Positions 24,001 to 35,542 of a stretch of 64,000 bases of DNA are shown piece after piece. The stretch covers positions 62,001 to 126,000 of the forward strand of contig JASANC010000197.1 in NCBI GenBank assembly GCA_030248135.1, given 5' to 3'. The stretch comes from Theristus sp. LFF4_11. Its lineage: Eukaryota > Nematoda > Chromadorea > Monhysterida > Xyalidae. The first letter of the stretch is position 1. The number at the start of each line of letters is the position of its first letter. The notes beneath the pieces were generated by a model. That model did no database searches. It was not told the DNA's origin and saw only the letters and a program-made list of their open reading frames with translations. The position numbers and the translations under genes were made by a program.

Positions 24001-24767
24001 TGCACCCCCCCCCTCACCGAGAAGGCACCTGACCCCCCCCTCTAAAATTAGGCAAACACCCCCCCCTCACCCGAGGTCCCGCTTTCGCTACTGGTGGGGG
24101 GGGGGGTGGACCCCCCCACAGAAAATTTTGAAAAAATGCACCCCCCCATGGGACTAGGGTTGTTAAACAAAAATGAAATTTTTTTTAAAAAAAGTGATTT
24201 AAAAAAAACAAAAATGCCGATTTAAAAAAAAAAAAAATTCGAAAAATTTTCTTCTAATATGCTCTGAAAACCTCAATTTTGGCACAATTTTTCGAAAGTT
24301 CAACAAAAATTTTCTTTGATTATACCTCGTAAAACCTTTAGCAGTCGATTTTTGGCCGTTTTACCGACTGATTTTAGGCTTCGACAACATCTGCGATGAA
24401 GTTTTTGAGCGTCCCAAAGCTTAGCCTCAGTACCGTGGGCCCAAAAAAATTTTCGAGGGGGGGGTATGGTACCGGGGGGGGGTGCCGACCAAAAAGTGAG
24501 GGGGGGGGCCGGGGGGGTCCAACCTATGGTAACGTGGGACCCCCCCCCCCCAGGGGGGTCCCATGGGGGGGGGGTGCATTTTTTCAAAATTTTCTGTGGG
24601 GGGGTCCACCTAGGGTTGTTAAAAAAAACAAAAATCGTCATTTTTGTTTTTTTTTTTAAAAAAAAATTTTTTTTTTTAAAAAAAAAATTTCAAAAATCAA
24701 AGTTGTGCTAAATCAATCAGGGAGTCCGAAGAACCACATATGATATGCAAGCGCCTCCCGAATGACT

Positions 24768-24965
24768 CCCGTATGGCGGAACTTTGCAGATTTTGTTTTG
24801 GTGACCTCAATTACCCCTTTTCCAAACCGTCACCATGCCTCTTCTTGTGTTTTGACCTCTAAAACGTCACTAATTGTCCCCAGCTAAACTAATGCTAAAG
24901 TGAAGACAAACATACCGCCTTGAAATTCGATCAATTCTTCTGATGGTGTCGCGACGACACGTCAC
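24768..24965. repeat. 200-bp repeat unit, copy 2 of 3 (reverse)
   Basis: Reverse complement of 20800-21000, beginning CCGTATGGCGGAACTTTGC. With the 26610-26820 copy it forms the outer part of a larger inverted repeat (about 24690-26900) whose edges also match (GTTGTGCTAAATC versus GATTTAGCACAAC). Confidence 0.75.
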
Positions 24966-25469
24966 GAAGCAGCAACCAGACAACGTAGCGCTTGCAAACG
25001 GAGCAGCGAGCACAATCGGACGCTTTGCGAGGCGAATCGTCACCTTATCTGCATCGGAAATGGTAGGCCAAGCTTTGGGACGCTCAAAAACTTCATCGCA
25101 GATGTTGTCGAAGCCTAAAATCAGTCGGTAAAACGGTCCAAAATCGACTGCTAAAGGTTTTACGAGGTATAATCAAAGAAAATTTTTGTTGAACTTTCGA
25201 AAAATTGTGCCAAAATTGAGGTTTTCAGAGCATATTAGAGGAAAATTTTTCGAATTTTTTTTTTAAAAAAAAAAATTGGCATTTTTGTTTTTTTTTAATC
25301 ACTTTTTTTTTTAAAAAAAAAAATTTTCATTTTTGTTTAACAACCCTACCCCACCCCCCCATGAAATTTTTTCGCTCAAATTTGAAAGGAAAAACGCTAA
25401 ATTTTGCTGCAAAATCTTTGAAATTACAATGAAGATGGTCAAGTTATCATATATTCAGCTTATAGGGGG

Positions 25470-26230
25470 GGGGTACAATTCCGGCCCGCTAATTCCGGCC
25501 TGAAGAGTTCCGGCCCGCTCATTCCGGCCCGAAGAATTCCGGCCCGAAGAATTCCGGCCCGGAGAATTCCGGCCCGGAGAATTTTCGCCAGCACGAACAA
25601 TATTAAACCACACGAAGTGATTTTTGGTCAGAAAAAATAAAATAAAAAATATCGATGTTCACATGTTACAGTGTATTTCAATGATGTTCGTCTTGTTTGA
25701 TTTTTTGGAAAGAGATACCTTTTGGAAAGAAAGAAATGACGAATAAAACGATTATTTTTTATCATGAACACTGTACAGGATTTGTGACCCTTTTACCTTA
25801 TCAAAAAGGCTTGGCTTAGGATTAGGTTTAGGATTAGGAACCTTCACTGCAAGCAAGTTCTGATCAAAAATAAAAACACACTTTTAAGAATGTATACAAA
25901 TCGGAGTGTAAGCAAATTTCGAGGGGGGGGCAGTAGTGCAGAAACTCAAGTCAAGTCATTATGTTCAACTTGCTGGAACAAAAACTACACAAACCTCAGG
26001 TATAGTTCTGCACGGTTAGCAAAGCTTCAAACTAGCTGCATAACTTTATTTATTCACATTTTATTTAACAAAAATCACTTCGTGTGGTTCAATATTGTTC
26101 TTGCTGGCGAAAATTTATCGGGCCGGAATTCTCCGGGCCGGAATTCTTCGGGCCGGAATTCTTCGGGCCGGAATGAGCGGGCCGGAATTCTTCGGGCCGG
26201 AATTTCGCGGGCCGGAATAGTACACGAGCC
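25470..26230. mobile_element. Foldback element whose ends are tandem GAATTCCGGCCCG repeats
   Basis: Left end (about 25480-25580): tandem units of roughly 15 bp built on ATTCCGGCCCGAAGA. Right end (about 26122-26220): the same units in inverted orientation (GGGCCGGAATTCTTC). Just inside, TTCGCCAGCACGAACAATAT on the left pairs with its complement near 26090. The 480-bp centre is AT-rich and non-coding. Confidence 0.75.
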
Positions 26231-26609
26231 CAGCTTATATTATGGACTTTATAGACAAAAAATCATGATTTTCGAAAAAAAATTTAGGGTGTGCAGAAAA
26301 TTTTGGGGGGGGGGGGTGTCCGCCAGACAAAATTTCATGAAGGGTGGGGGGGGGGGGTGTGGGCCAAATTTTCGAGGGGGGGGGTACGATGGGGGGGGTG
26401 CCCGGTTTTAGGGGGGGGTGGCACGGTGCCCCCCCCCCCCCCCCCCCCCCCCCACCCGACGGTCTCGGGTGCTCTGGGGGGGGTGTCCCCCCCCCCCCCC
26501 CGCGCCCACGGTACTGCTTAGCCTACCATTTCCGATGCAGATAAGGTGACGATTAGCCTCGCAGAGCGTCCGATTGTGCTCGCTGCACCGTTTGCAAGCG
26601 CTACGTTGT

Positions 26610-26820
26610 CTGGTTGCTGCTTCGTGTCGTGTCGTCGCGACACCATCAGAAGAATTGATCGAATTTCAAGGCGGTATGTTTGTCTTCACTTTAGCATCAG
26701 CTTAGCTGGGGACAATTAGTGACGTTTTGGAGGTCAAAACACAAGAGGCATGGTGACGGTTTGGAAAAGGGGTAATTGAGGTCACCAAAACAAAATCTGC
26801 AAAGTTCCGCCATACGGCTG
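26610..26820. repeat. 200-bp repeat unit, copy 3 of 3
   Basis: Direct copy of 20800-21000, slightly longer because of a short insertion (GCATCA) before AGCTTAGCTGGGGAC. Confidence 0.75.
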
Positions 26821-27365
26821 TCATTCGGGAGGCGCTTGCATATCATATGTGGTTCTTCGGACTCCCTGATTGATTTAGCACAACTTTGATTTTTGAAATT
26901 TAAAAAAAAAAAAAATTTTTTTTTTAAAAACAAAAATGACGATTTTTGTTTTTTTTAACAACCCTACATGGGACCCCCCTGGGGGGGGGTCCCACGTTAC
27001 CATAGGTTGGACCCCCCCCTCACTTTTTGGTCGGCACCCCCCCCCCACGGCACCATACCCCCCCCCCCCTTCGAAAATTTGTTTGGGCCCACGGTACTGG
27101 GGGGGTACACGGGTATCTGCCCGTGCACGGGCAGGATTTTCGGATGAGGGGGGTGTCATGGTCATTCGGGAGGCGCTTGCATATCATGTGTGGTTCTTCG
27201 AACTCCCTGACTGATTTAGCACAACATTGATTTTTGAATTTTTTTTTAAAAAAATTAAAAAAAAACAAAAATACCGATTTTTGTTTTTTTTAACAACCCT
27301 ACTCACTAGAGTCACTACTCAACTCAGTCTACCACTAAATTGGAAATATTTTCATCAGAAATGAA

Positions 27366-30300
27366 ATGACCGAACAAGGTAACAACGACGTTGCCGCCGC
27401 AGCCGCCGTCGCGGAACTAGTGGATCTGGATGGAAACACTATTGCTGTGAGTTGTTTTGTTGCTTTGTTTCGCTCTTCGCTTGGCTGTTCACGAGCTGTC
27501 GAATTTATTATCAGTCAGTTACCACTTAATTTTTCCGAATTCAAAATTCTGCATCCATTCCATAGTTGTTCTGGTTGGGGGGGGCAAATTTGTTTTTCGA
27601 AACTATCTCTTTCTAACAGTTTTTTTCAGCTCAGCTATTATCTATCCAGAAAATTTCTCTTCCAGCTATCTGTCTGAAAATTTTTGTTTTCGAAGACATA
27701 AAATGAGTTAACTTCGGCACCTTGGCCTCGTCGCAGTCCTCGCGACGCGTCATCGCCCATTGGCTGACGTTCATCTCTCGGCACATCCTAGGCCGGATAA
27801 CTGACTGCTGGTCGCTGCGCTGTTGATACGCCAAACTCTGCTGCGTGAACGGTTGTCTCCTTCTCGTCCATCGAACGTCCCAGATGCTGCGAGCCATTTC
27901 CTCCGTGGTTGCTCGACTTACTGCATGCGCTGCCATCTCGCGGGTCAGCGACAAAACCATAACAGGCCATACGGGACAAAGTCGCGCCTTCCTCGGCATA
28001 AAGCGACAATAAACAAGTCGTTCTCGAGCAGGGTAAACACGACAATAAGGAGCAGCAGACGACCACAGAAGGCCGGTCATGATGACCGCCTACGTGCCAC
28101 GCTCAACGGCGGGCTCACCACTTCAAGTAGCGAGAGAGTGGCGATTTACTGGACTGGAGAACAACCCAGATTACAGGAAAAGGATCACATAATAATTATG
28201 ATAATCACCCATCATTAACTGTATTTTACATAAAATGCACATTTATACTTCATTTTAGCGTATCTTAAGCATTATTCAGCTGTTTTTGTTATTTTTCATC
28301 GTTTTAGCTACCTATCCAAATCTTTTTACTTTGGTCCCGCCGACTCCCGAGGAGACTCAATGCGCGCACAGACAGGCAAACAGTTTCGTGCATGAGGCGG
28401 GAATTCAAAACCGGCAAAGTGATCCGAGTAAACTGAGCCAAGTCACAGTCACAGCCAGGGCCTTTTGAGTGGCCACATAAAAATTCGGCGATCTATCTGG
28501 AAAATTTGCTCCAGCGATCTATACCCCCCCCCCCACTTAACGCAACCCCCAGCTCTGGAACAACTTTGCCAGGAACTGGCTTTTTTGGGCAGATTTTGAT
28601 GTCTGGAAAATTTGTGGGACGGTAGCGGCACGTCACGACCTGCCCTCATTTGTACCCTTACCATAGCTACAGTTTTGAGGATGAGTAGGAGTTGTGTAGT
28701 CTTTTTTGAAGCGCGATGTGTTGTTTTGCGTTATTTTACGACAACGGCATATTTGTGTAGTTTTTGAATTGGTATGAGTTTTCAGTTGTGTTTTTTACAT
28801 AACGACAGTTTAGGTAACCGTGGAACAGTTGGCATCTGCAGGCGTTGATGTGAACAACCTTGCTGGCATCACGGACGCACAGTGGAATCGATTGCTTGCA
28901 ATGCTCTCAACGGAAAGCACGAGGCACGTCGTTTGTTTCACAAACAGCCAACTGTTGTTTGTTTCGCTTCGCTTTCAATTTTTAGTGGAGAGGAGACCAA
29001 ATGAAGGTACACTCACACACATTTACACTTTCTGTTTTTTACTCAAGTGCATTTTTATTTCGGTTTTGGCAAAGTTTCTTGCTTGATGTTGTCCCGATTG
29101 CAACAGGTCAGACGTGACCTCTGAAAAACTTCAGTGATGTTGACAAGGATCAGCAGTCACAGACGACAACGACAACAGCTGGTGAACGCGCACAAGAAGA
29201 CGCAAACGATCTGACACTGGTGGTGGCCGACGACGGCACGCTGAAAGTGATCAATGCGCTCGGCGCTGAGTTCCATGTTGGTTTGTTGTGTGCTGTCCAC
29301 TGTGCACTTGTTGGATTGTTTGCTGCATCATTGCACAACAACATGAGATGCGAGCGCAACACTGGACTGTGTGTGTGTTGCAGCTGAACGTGGCCCAACA
29401 ATACGAGCTCGGCATTGACGCATCTGCGAGCGCACTCACCGAGCAAACTGTGCAGCTCATCGTGCAGCTGGCCTTGCAGGCGTTTGCTGAACACGCGTAC
29501 GCTCGTTCACAGCTGGCACCAAGCATTTCGCTGCCTTTGGCTCAAATCAACAAATCACACTACAGCTTTTCAATCCGTTTTCTGTTGCAGCAACTCTGCT
29601 GATATACACAGCTCATATCTGAACTCGTTGGACCCGCCCGCTGCCAAGCAATCGAAAGTTGAACCGCTGGTTGGATTTTGTTTTGACTTTTTGAGTCTTG
29701 TTGGTTTGTTTTACTCAGCTCCAGCAATTGTTTTAACGTCAGAGCAAAAGCAGAGTTTTCTTTCAGCCTGGCTGCACGTCGAAACAAGCGCTGCTGATGG
29801 GCAATTCTGGTGTGTTGTGATTGCAAGCAGCTGGTGTGTTTTGTAGTGCAACTGTTCTCAGAACAGCGCCATGATCTGCTTTTAGCAATCACCACCAACA
29901 CCAACAACAGCAGCCTGGTGACGATCAACGGGCAGCAGCTGCAGCGCAGTGCACTGATTGGCCGCGAGGTGCACATTCGCAAGGCCACCGGCACGTTCAC
30001 GGCCATTGTCAGGTACACGCGCGGCGACGGATTCAAGGTGCAGTTCGGTGATGGCCACTTTGAGTGGGTCAACGATGAACAAGTCGTACAGCTGACAGGT
30101 ACTGTGCAATTGTGCTACGTGTCGCACCGAAATGACGTCATCGTATAAAAAAGCACTGCTCACGCTCAGGTGTTCGTTTGGAGATTCAGTTTGGTTCACC
30201 TCGTCACGTATTATTTCACGTAAAGTTACGTATTATAAAATGGGGGTTTATTTTTGTGGGGGGGGGTTTTTTTGGGGGGGTTTTTTGGGGGGTTTTGGAA

Positions 30301-31460
30301 TTTTTGGGGGGGGAAGAAAAATGTGGAGGAGGGGAAACTTCTTTTGTTTTTATGGGGGGGGGGTGGGGGGGTTTTGGGGGGGGTGGGGGGGGGGGGGGGG
30401 GAAGAGGTAAGTCTTGGGTGCATCACGGGTAAACGTCATTACGTTACGTGCAGGAGCACATGTCGTCATTACGGTCCGACACGTTCAAATACATAGGCTA
30501 TACGCATTTGTTTTTTACTTTATTCAATCATCTGAAAGCGACTGAGAAAAGATTGTGATTGTTGTGCAGCTCACGCAGCGAATGGCACTGTACCGGGTGT
30601 GCGTGAGCGTGGTGATCATGCGTCGTACAAAAGTGCTCGTGGCGACACCCTGTATTCGGCGTCAACGAGGCGTCGTGTGCCGCCTGCAGTTCCAGGTTGT
30701 ACGCTTTGCTCTGATTCAATAAAGTGCCGTTGATTCTGATTGTCAAAGTGAACACGCCACGCCACATTGATTTTACTTGTGAACGTTTACAGCTGTGAAA
30801 GTCGGTGGTGGCAGTAGGCAAGCGGAAACGAACTCAGTGCAATCGAGGGACGTTGCGGATGGGGATGGTGAGCAGTGGGCGGAGCAAGCGGGCTGCTCTG
30901 GCGCTGTTGACACGAGTGGGCCGCAGTCGGCTGCAGGTGGTGGCGTTGTGGTGGATGCCACTGGAGAGCGTACGTTTCAGTGTGCGGTCTGTGAGCGGCG
31001 CACGGAGCTGCGTCGTCGTGCGTACATCGTGATACGACTGCCTGCGTGCGACGACTGTGCCGAGCACAATGTGCTCATCGTCGACCAACACAAACAAACG
31101 CACGCACGCACCACCAAGCACACGAGCGATCATGAACAACTGACAGAGTGTACTACTGCTGAGTCAACTGAAGTGCTTGTGAACGACCGCGATGCTCGTG
31201 AACAAGCCGCTTGTGCTGTGACTACGACAACGAGCGCTACTGAGCAACGTGCAGTCAGTGCAACGACCACCAGTGACAGTGTCGTCGATCACATGGTGCC
31301 TGCCAACTCAACTCAACCAGCAGCAGCGGTGCAGTGCAACCGTGGGCATGAGCGTGATGGCGACTGTCATGCAACCAGGCAAGTCACCGCTGAGGCCGAG
31401 TGCAACGCAGCACCTGCGTCGTCTGTGTTCCTCTCAGCTGGTCACCACGTGCAAACGTAG
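27366..31460 (+). CDS. Hypothetical protein with a Tudor-like barrel and a Cys4 motif
   Basis: Eight exons: 27366-27446, 28814-28923, 29135-29276, 29384-29496, 29591-29669, 29767-29809, 29886-30098 and 30793-31460, giving 482 residues. The N-terminal part is polar and acidic, with a helical stretch (LTEQTVQLIVQLALQAFAEH). Residues about 210-258 (LIGREVHIRKATGTF through FGDGHFEWVNDEQVV) have the length, Gly/aromatic pattern and five-strand rhythm of a Tudor/royal-family barrel, which bind methylated Lys or Arg. In the last exon C324, C327, C346 and C349 form a CxxC-x18-CxxC pair likely to bind zinc. The rest is a Thr/Ala/Glu-rich disordered tail. A chromatin role is inference only. Phase closes only if the second intron starts with GC rather than GT, so that junction is doubtful. 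The 1.4-kb first intron and the last intron hold repeats. Confidence 0.6.
28353..28460. repeat. MITE family 3 fragment
   Basis: GACTCAATGCGCGCACAGAC, GCGGGAATTCAAAACCGGC and AAGTGATCCGAGTAAACTGA match parts of the copies at 10682 and 40299. Ends are not clear. It sits in intron 1 of the Tudor-like gene. Confidence 0.45.
30109..30497. repeat. MITE family 2-related element containing a long G tract
   Basis: Left end CTACGTGTCGCACCGAAATG followed by ACGTCATCG; right end CGTCATTACGGTCCGACACG followed by TTCAAATA. The two are inverted and resemble the family-2 ends at 9125. Between them, 30245-30405 is a G-rich run with many GGGG blocks on the + strand. It lies in the last intron of the Tudor-like gene. 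Confidence 0.6.
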
Positions 31461-34400
31461 ACAAACGCCAACATTGCTGTTGTCCGACAGATCAACAATG
31501 TACACTCGTGCACTTGAAACTGAACTCTCATTTGGTGAATTGTTGGTTTCATTGGTTGTGTTTTGTTTTCTTGTGTAACGGATGCCCTTGCGCTCATGGC
31601 AGTGGAGGAAGGAAGACAATTGAGGAACTTCAGTTAGTCTGCATCGGTTGCAATCAAATAACATTCAAAACCACAAATGTGAATCGATATACCAGCATTT
31701 TTTCTGCTTAAAACATGCTGCAAAATGCTGCACGCTGCTTTGCTTTTATTGACGTGGTTTTACGCTTTCATTTGCTTTTTTGCTTTTCTTGTCTGTAGCT
31801 TAGTTTTACATGGTACATAGGTTTTTTGTAGTTCTTAATTCAATAGCACAACAGTTTTGCAGGCGCAGACAAGGAGGTCGAGTGCCTTGGTGGGTTCTGT
31901 TTCTGTTAGCTACTGTCGACCAATAATAATTGTCTGTCATTTGAGTGAGCAACTGATGCTAGTTACAAAGACGTCTGCTTGTGCTTGTTTAACTGTGAAA
32001 TCTTATCTTATTGTGTGGCTTGATTAGTTTTGCACGCCAGATTGCACAGCCTCAATGAATTCGTCAGATCGGCAGCGCATGTGCTCAGGTTGGCTAGCAA
32101 CAGAAAACTGCGTTGGTGTTACTTGCTGCACATCATGCTTGAATTCACACAGGTAACTTCATCCAGTCCAGGCATACCATACGGCTCTGCTGATAGCATC
32201 GAAGTTCTTTGTACATTCAGTCATTCCTTATGCAGTGACTAAACGCTCCGAGCGTGTGCAAAATGAATAGGCCAGTGTTGTGTTTGTTTGTGTGTTTCAA
32301 TTCGCCACGGTAGTATGTGTAGGTTAGTGCAGCGTGTTTAGCTGTGTGTTCGTGTGTGCACTGTTTTCAATATAAAGCTGCCCACAACACGCCACGCGCG
32401 CATACATGCAGTGTTGTCATGTGCGTTTTGTTACGCAGCAATCGATTCATGCGCCGCATCGACTTCAGTTGGCTGCTTTAGTGGTCGCCTTCAGAGCGCC
32501 ACTGCAAAGTGTGTCTGTGTATCTGTGCACATTGTTGTTGTGCTGGCATTATCCAGTTCAGTGCTTGCTACAGCTGCACATGCACGTGTGCCACGCACAT
32601 ACAGCGGCGTGCGCGTGCTCGCTTAGTGATGCAGCAGCATGGTGCTTAACTGCACACACGGTGTGTGTTCGCGTTTCTCTCGATCGTACTGCACGATCAA
32701 ACGCTTTTTTCATATGCTGAAATTGGTTGTCGTCAATCTACCACTACTGGACCTCTTTCAAGCAAGGCACCGCTGACAGTGGGCTTTTACATGTAGTTTT
32801 TATCCCGCACGTTGGTTGCGTTTTTTAGTTTTTTGTTTCATCACTTGTTCTGCTCTGACATTTGCTGGGGAATTCCGACAAGCTTTTCATCGACAAGTTT
32901 TAGTGATCAAAGAAGCTTTTACGTTCACTTATGAATCATTCATATGGTCATGTAAAAAACGTTGAAGTACCGGCGCGGCGCGCATAAAACGTAGAGTTTG
33001 CAGACAACGGTAGACAGGCAGAAACCCAGTTCGCTTTGTTGTCATAGTGCCCATGCACCGTGGTAAATGCATCATGTTCAGAGATCTGTTTTGCTCTAAT
33101 GTTTCGAACACTGAACCCGACTGTGGTGCGAATGCTCCTCGCTTGTTAGATTATACAAAGTGTGGATTTTTTGATATTTTATTGAACTACAAATTTCGGA
33201 CATTTGCTGATTGGTACTTCTGGGCGTCATTGCGTGGAGCAATAACGGCATTTTATACTGATTTTTAAAACGATGAGATGCAGAGAAATCAAAAGTACAT
33301 TGTACAGGGTGAGCCAAAAAACTACTGGAATTCTAGTTGTTCTATCTTGCGTCTGGTTAGAGGAGTGGATCTAACATTTGGAAATTATTCAGAGCTTAGG
33401 TTCGCTTTTATTAAAAAATTGGGTTATAATATTTTCTTTTTATTTATTTGTTTTTTGACATTTTTTGAATAAAAGTGCAAAATTTTTCACTTTTTGACTG
33501 AGAGGACGCTGCGCTACGAGTGCAGAACAAGGCTATTTAGTGTTGAAGACGTGAAACAACTAGCATGCATGGCAAACAACTCGATATTTAGGTTTCAAAC
33601 AAAAGATTTATGACGATGTGCGCAAGACTGATGCAGGCACTTGACTTCACCAGAAAGTGGTGGGTAGCTTTCGACATCGGATGGATGTCATCACTGAAAT
33701 CCGTGGTTCACACATTTTGTAAATAAACCTCAATCAGTTTCAAACTAACGTGATTCCAATGAGCAGTTTTCGAAAGGAAGCAGCAGGAAGAAGTTCAACC
33801 CTTTTCGAAAAAACTGAATGATTATGTGAACATTTATTCAGAATGATAATGAGTAAAAAATTGAAAATATTTTTTGAATTGTTTAATTAAATTGAAAAAT
33901 GTGAACAAGACAGACGCGAGATAGAAGTTTGAAATCCAGTAGTTTTTGGCCCACCGTGTACCATGTAGCAGTTGTCGCACTAAAATTTCCCGAAAAACGA
34001 CGCCGTGGCATGGCAACTATCGGAGAAGTGGAATTGTGCTGTAAAAATGTGTAAATTGAATCCAGTTTTGAGGAATAAAATAATAGCAACAGTTCAATTT
34101 TACAAAAAAAGTTGGCGGTAACAACGACGTCACGTTCTTTTTGGCAAACTGAAGCTGCTGTGAGAACTGCTGCTTCAGATTTCTTATTTAAAAAAGTGGT
34201 GAGGATTTAAAGCAATAGTTTCGATAGCGGAAATTTCCATAGTTTATTTCCGGATAAAACCTGGATAAAACCGCAGTTGGTTGGGTTTAATGTGAGCGCT
34301 GACGTTTTCGTGGCATTTTTGTAAATAGGTTTTGTCGCTTTTTAATATTTTTGCTTTGAGTTACATTTTATGTGTGAGTGAACAAACGCACATTGAAAAT

Positions 34401-35542
34401 GTTGCAGCGGGCGACATTAAGTTAACATTAAGTGCATTTGCCTCGAATTCTGTTCGTACCTTTGTGTCACCGACCAGTTAGTGCTGTGCTCAGTCGCTTA
34501 CTCGCTGTATAAAATAAAAAAAAACAGCTGTGATCCACCAAGCAACAAAATTTTCATACGAATGCTCTCACCTGTTGATAGAAAAATTTGTTTTTTTGGC
34601 ATTGATTCGATTTGAATCTGGTTCACTTTTTTGATGTATCTGCTTCGTTGCACTGTTATGTTTATCTGTGTTCTGTTACAACTGACAAGCATCTTTTTTG
34701 TGTCCCTTTTTACAATTAGATTTTTTGAAGAGTTCAGATCTAATAATTATTTCAAGTCCTTATCTGTATTTATCGGATGGAAGCTAAAATTTCACTACAT
34801 AGTCTGATTCCACAGCCATTGCTTTCACAGTTTTAGTTTACTGCCACAAGCTGCTATGCGTTTGATAGTCAGTACATCTGTGTCTGTGTGTTACACGGCC
34901 GTTATCTTTGTTCGGCCGGACAAAAACACCGAACTGTTTGCATATTACATGGCCGTTTTTGTGTTTCTTATTGACGCTTTTATACTTTTCGTGATTTTCT
35001 AGCCAAACTACACTTGCCCGAGATTTGCACCAAAAACCAAAAATAAATAAAACGCACGCACGTGGTTATTTTAAGAACAAAACCATGAACATGATGGAAG
35101 CAGATGCGTCCGATCTTTGTTTGGCCCGATTTTTTGTACCGATGTTTTTTAGTTTTTTTTCCAAGTTTTTTGTACATCTACATCAATCTTCAAGCTCTGT
35201 CTGTTGCAAATAAATGCGTTCAGTTGGTTTGCCAGACTCGTTAAGTTTAACGTGCCAAATTTAACGCGCAATTATTGCTTTTATTTTTACATTTTTAGAG
35301 AGTCAACTTCTACAGAATTCCTGATGTGAGTGCAGTTGATGAATAACAACGTTCTTCGGTTGATGATGATGAATATATGCTCGCGCCTTTCGGCTCGCAG
35401 TGAAAGTCACTGTGACGATGAAACGAACAGCTGAATTTTTCTGCTGATAAAACAAAAAAGGCAAATTTTCAAGGCTTTTCGGTTCAAGAAAATATCGAAT
35501 CAGCTGTAAATAGAACGGTCGGTGTGCATTGTCTTCGAAGCC
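31461..35542. other. Intergenic, no gene recognised
   Basis: About 4 kb with many short frames on both strands but none with a conserved motif or in-phase neighbours. It includes one small TIR element (33305-33958). The stretch near 35340-35540 is probably tubby promoter and 5' UTR. Confidence 0.45.
33305..33958. mobile_element. Non-autonomous mariner-like element (CAGGGTGAGCC ends)
   Basis: 654 bp between TA dinucleotides. The left end CAGGGTGAGCCAAAAAACTA and the reversed right end (CACGGTGGGCCAAAAACTAC) match over about 50 bp with a few differences, on through the ATCT/GCGTCTG region. Interior frames are broken. Same terminal motif as 5009-5753 and 46081-47164, but a different body. Confidence 0.75.

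Larger units (their letters stand above)
20690..27310. repeat. Repeat block of nested inverted copies with long G and C tracts
   Basis: Dozens of homopolymer G or C runs (6 to over 20) alternate with unique-looking 20-200 bp segments that recur in both orientations. Examples: a segment ending CAGACAAAATTTCATG at about 21390, reversed near 22860 and direct at 26330; ACCGTGGGCCCAAAA at 21010, 24430 and, reversed, 20770 and 27080; a TTTAGCAGTCGATTTTTGG segment at 24340 reversed at 25140. Poly-A/T runs and CTATCTATCTA microsatellites also occur. No gene is supported. Assembly of such sequence is error-prone, so run lengths should be taken as approximate. Confidence 0.8.

Noticed and set aside
27631..28080. 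149-residue open frame on the minus strand in intron 1 of the Tudor-like gene
   Set aside because: Arg/Ala-rich with no recognisable motif and no splice partners; its end overlaps repeat sequence shared with the 20.7-27.3 kb block. It may be a transposon fragment, but coding is unsupported.
28986..29006. 21-base microexon in the Tudor-like gene
   Set aside because: It has good flanking AG and GT but gives a stop or wrong phase in every combination tested.
29723..29766. Exon starting after CTCAG at 29723 in the Tudor-like gene
   Set aside because: In the incoming phase it reaches TAA within six codons; the acceptor at 29766 works.
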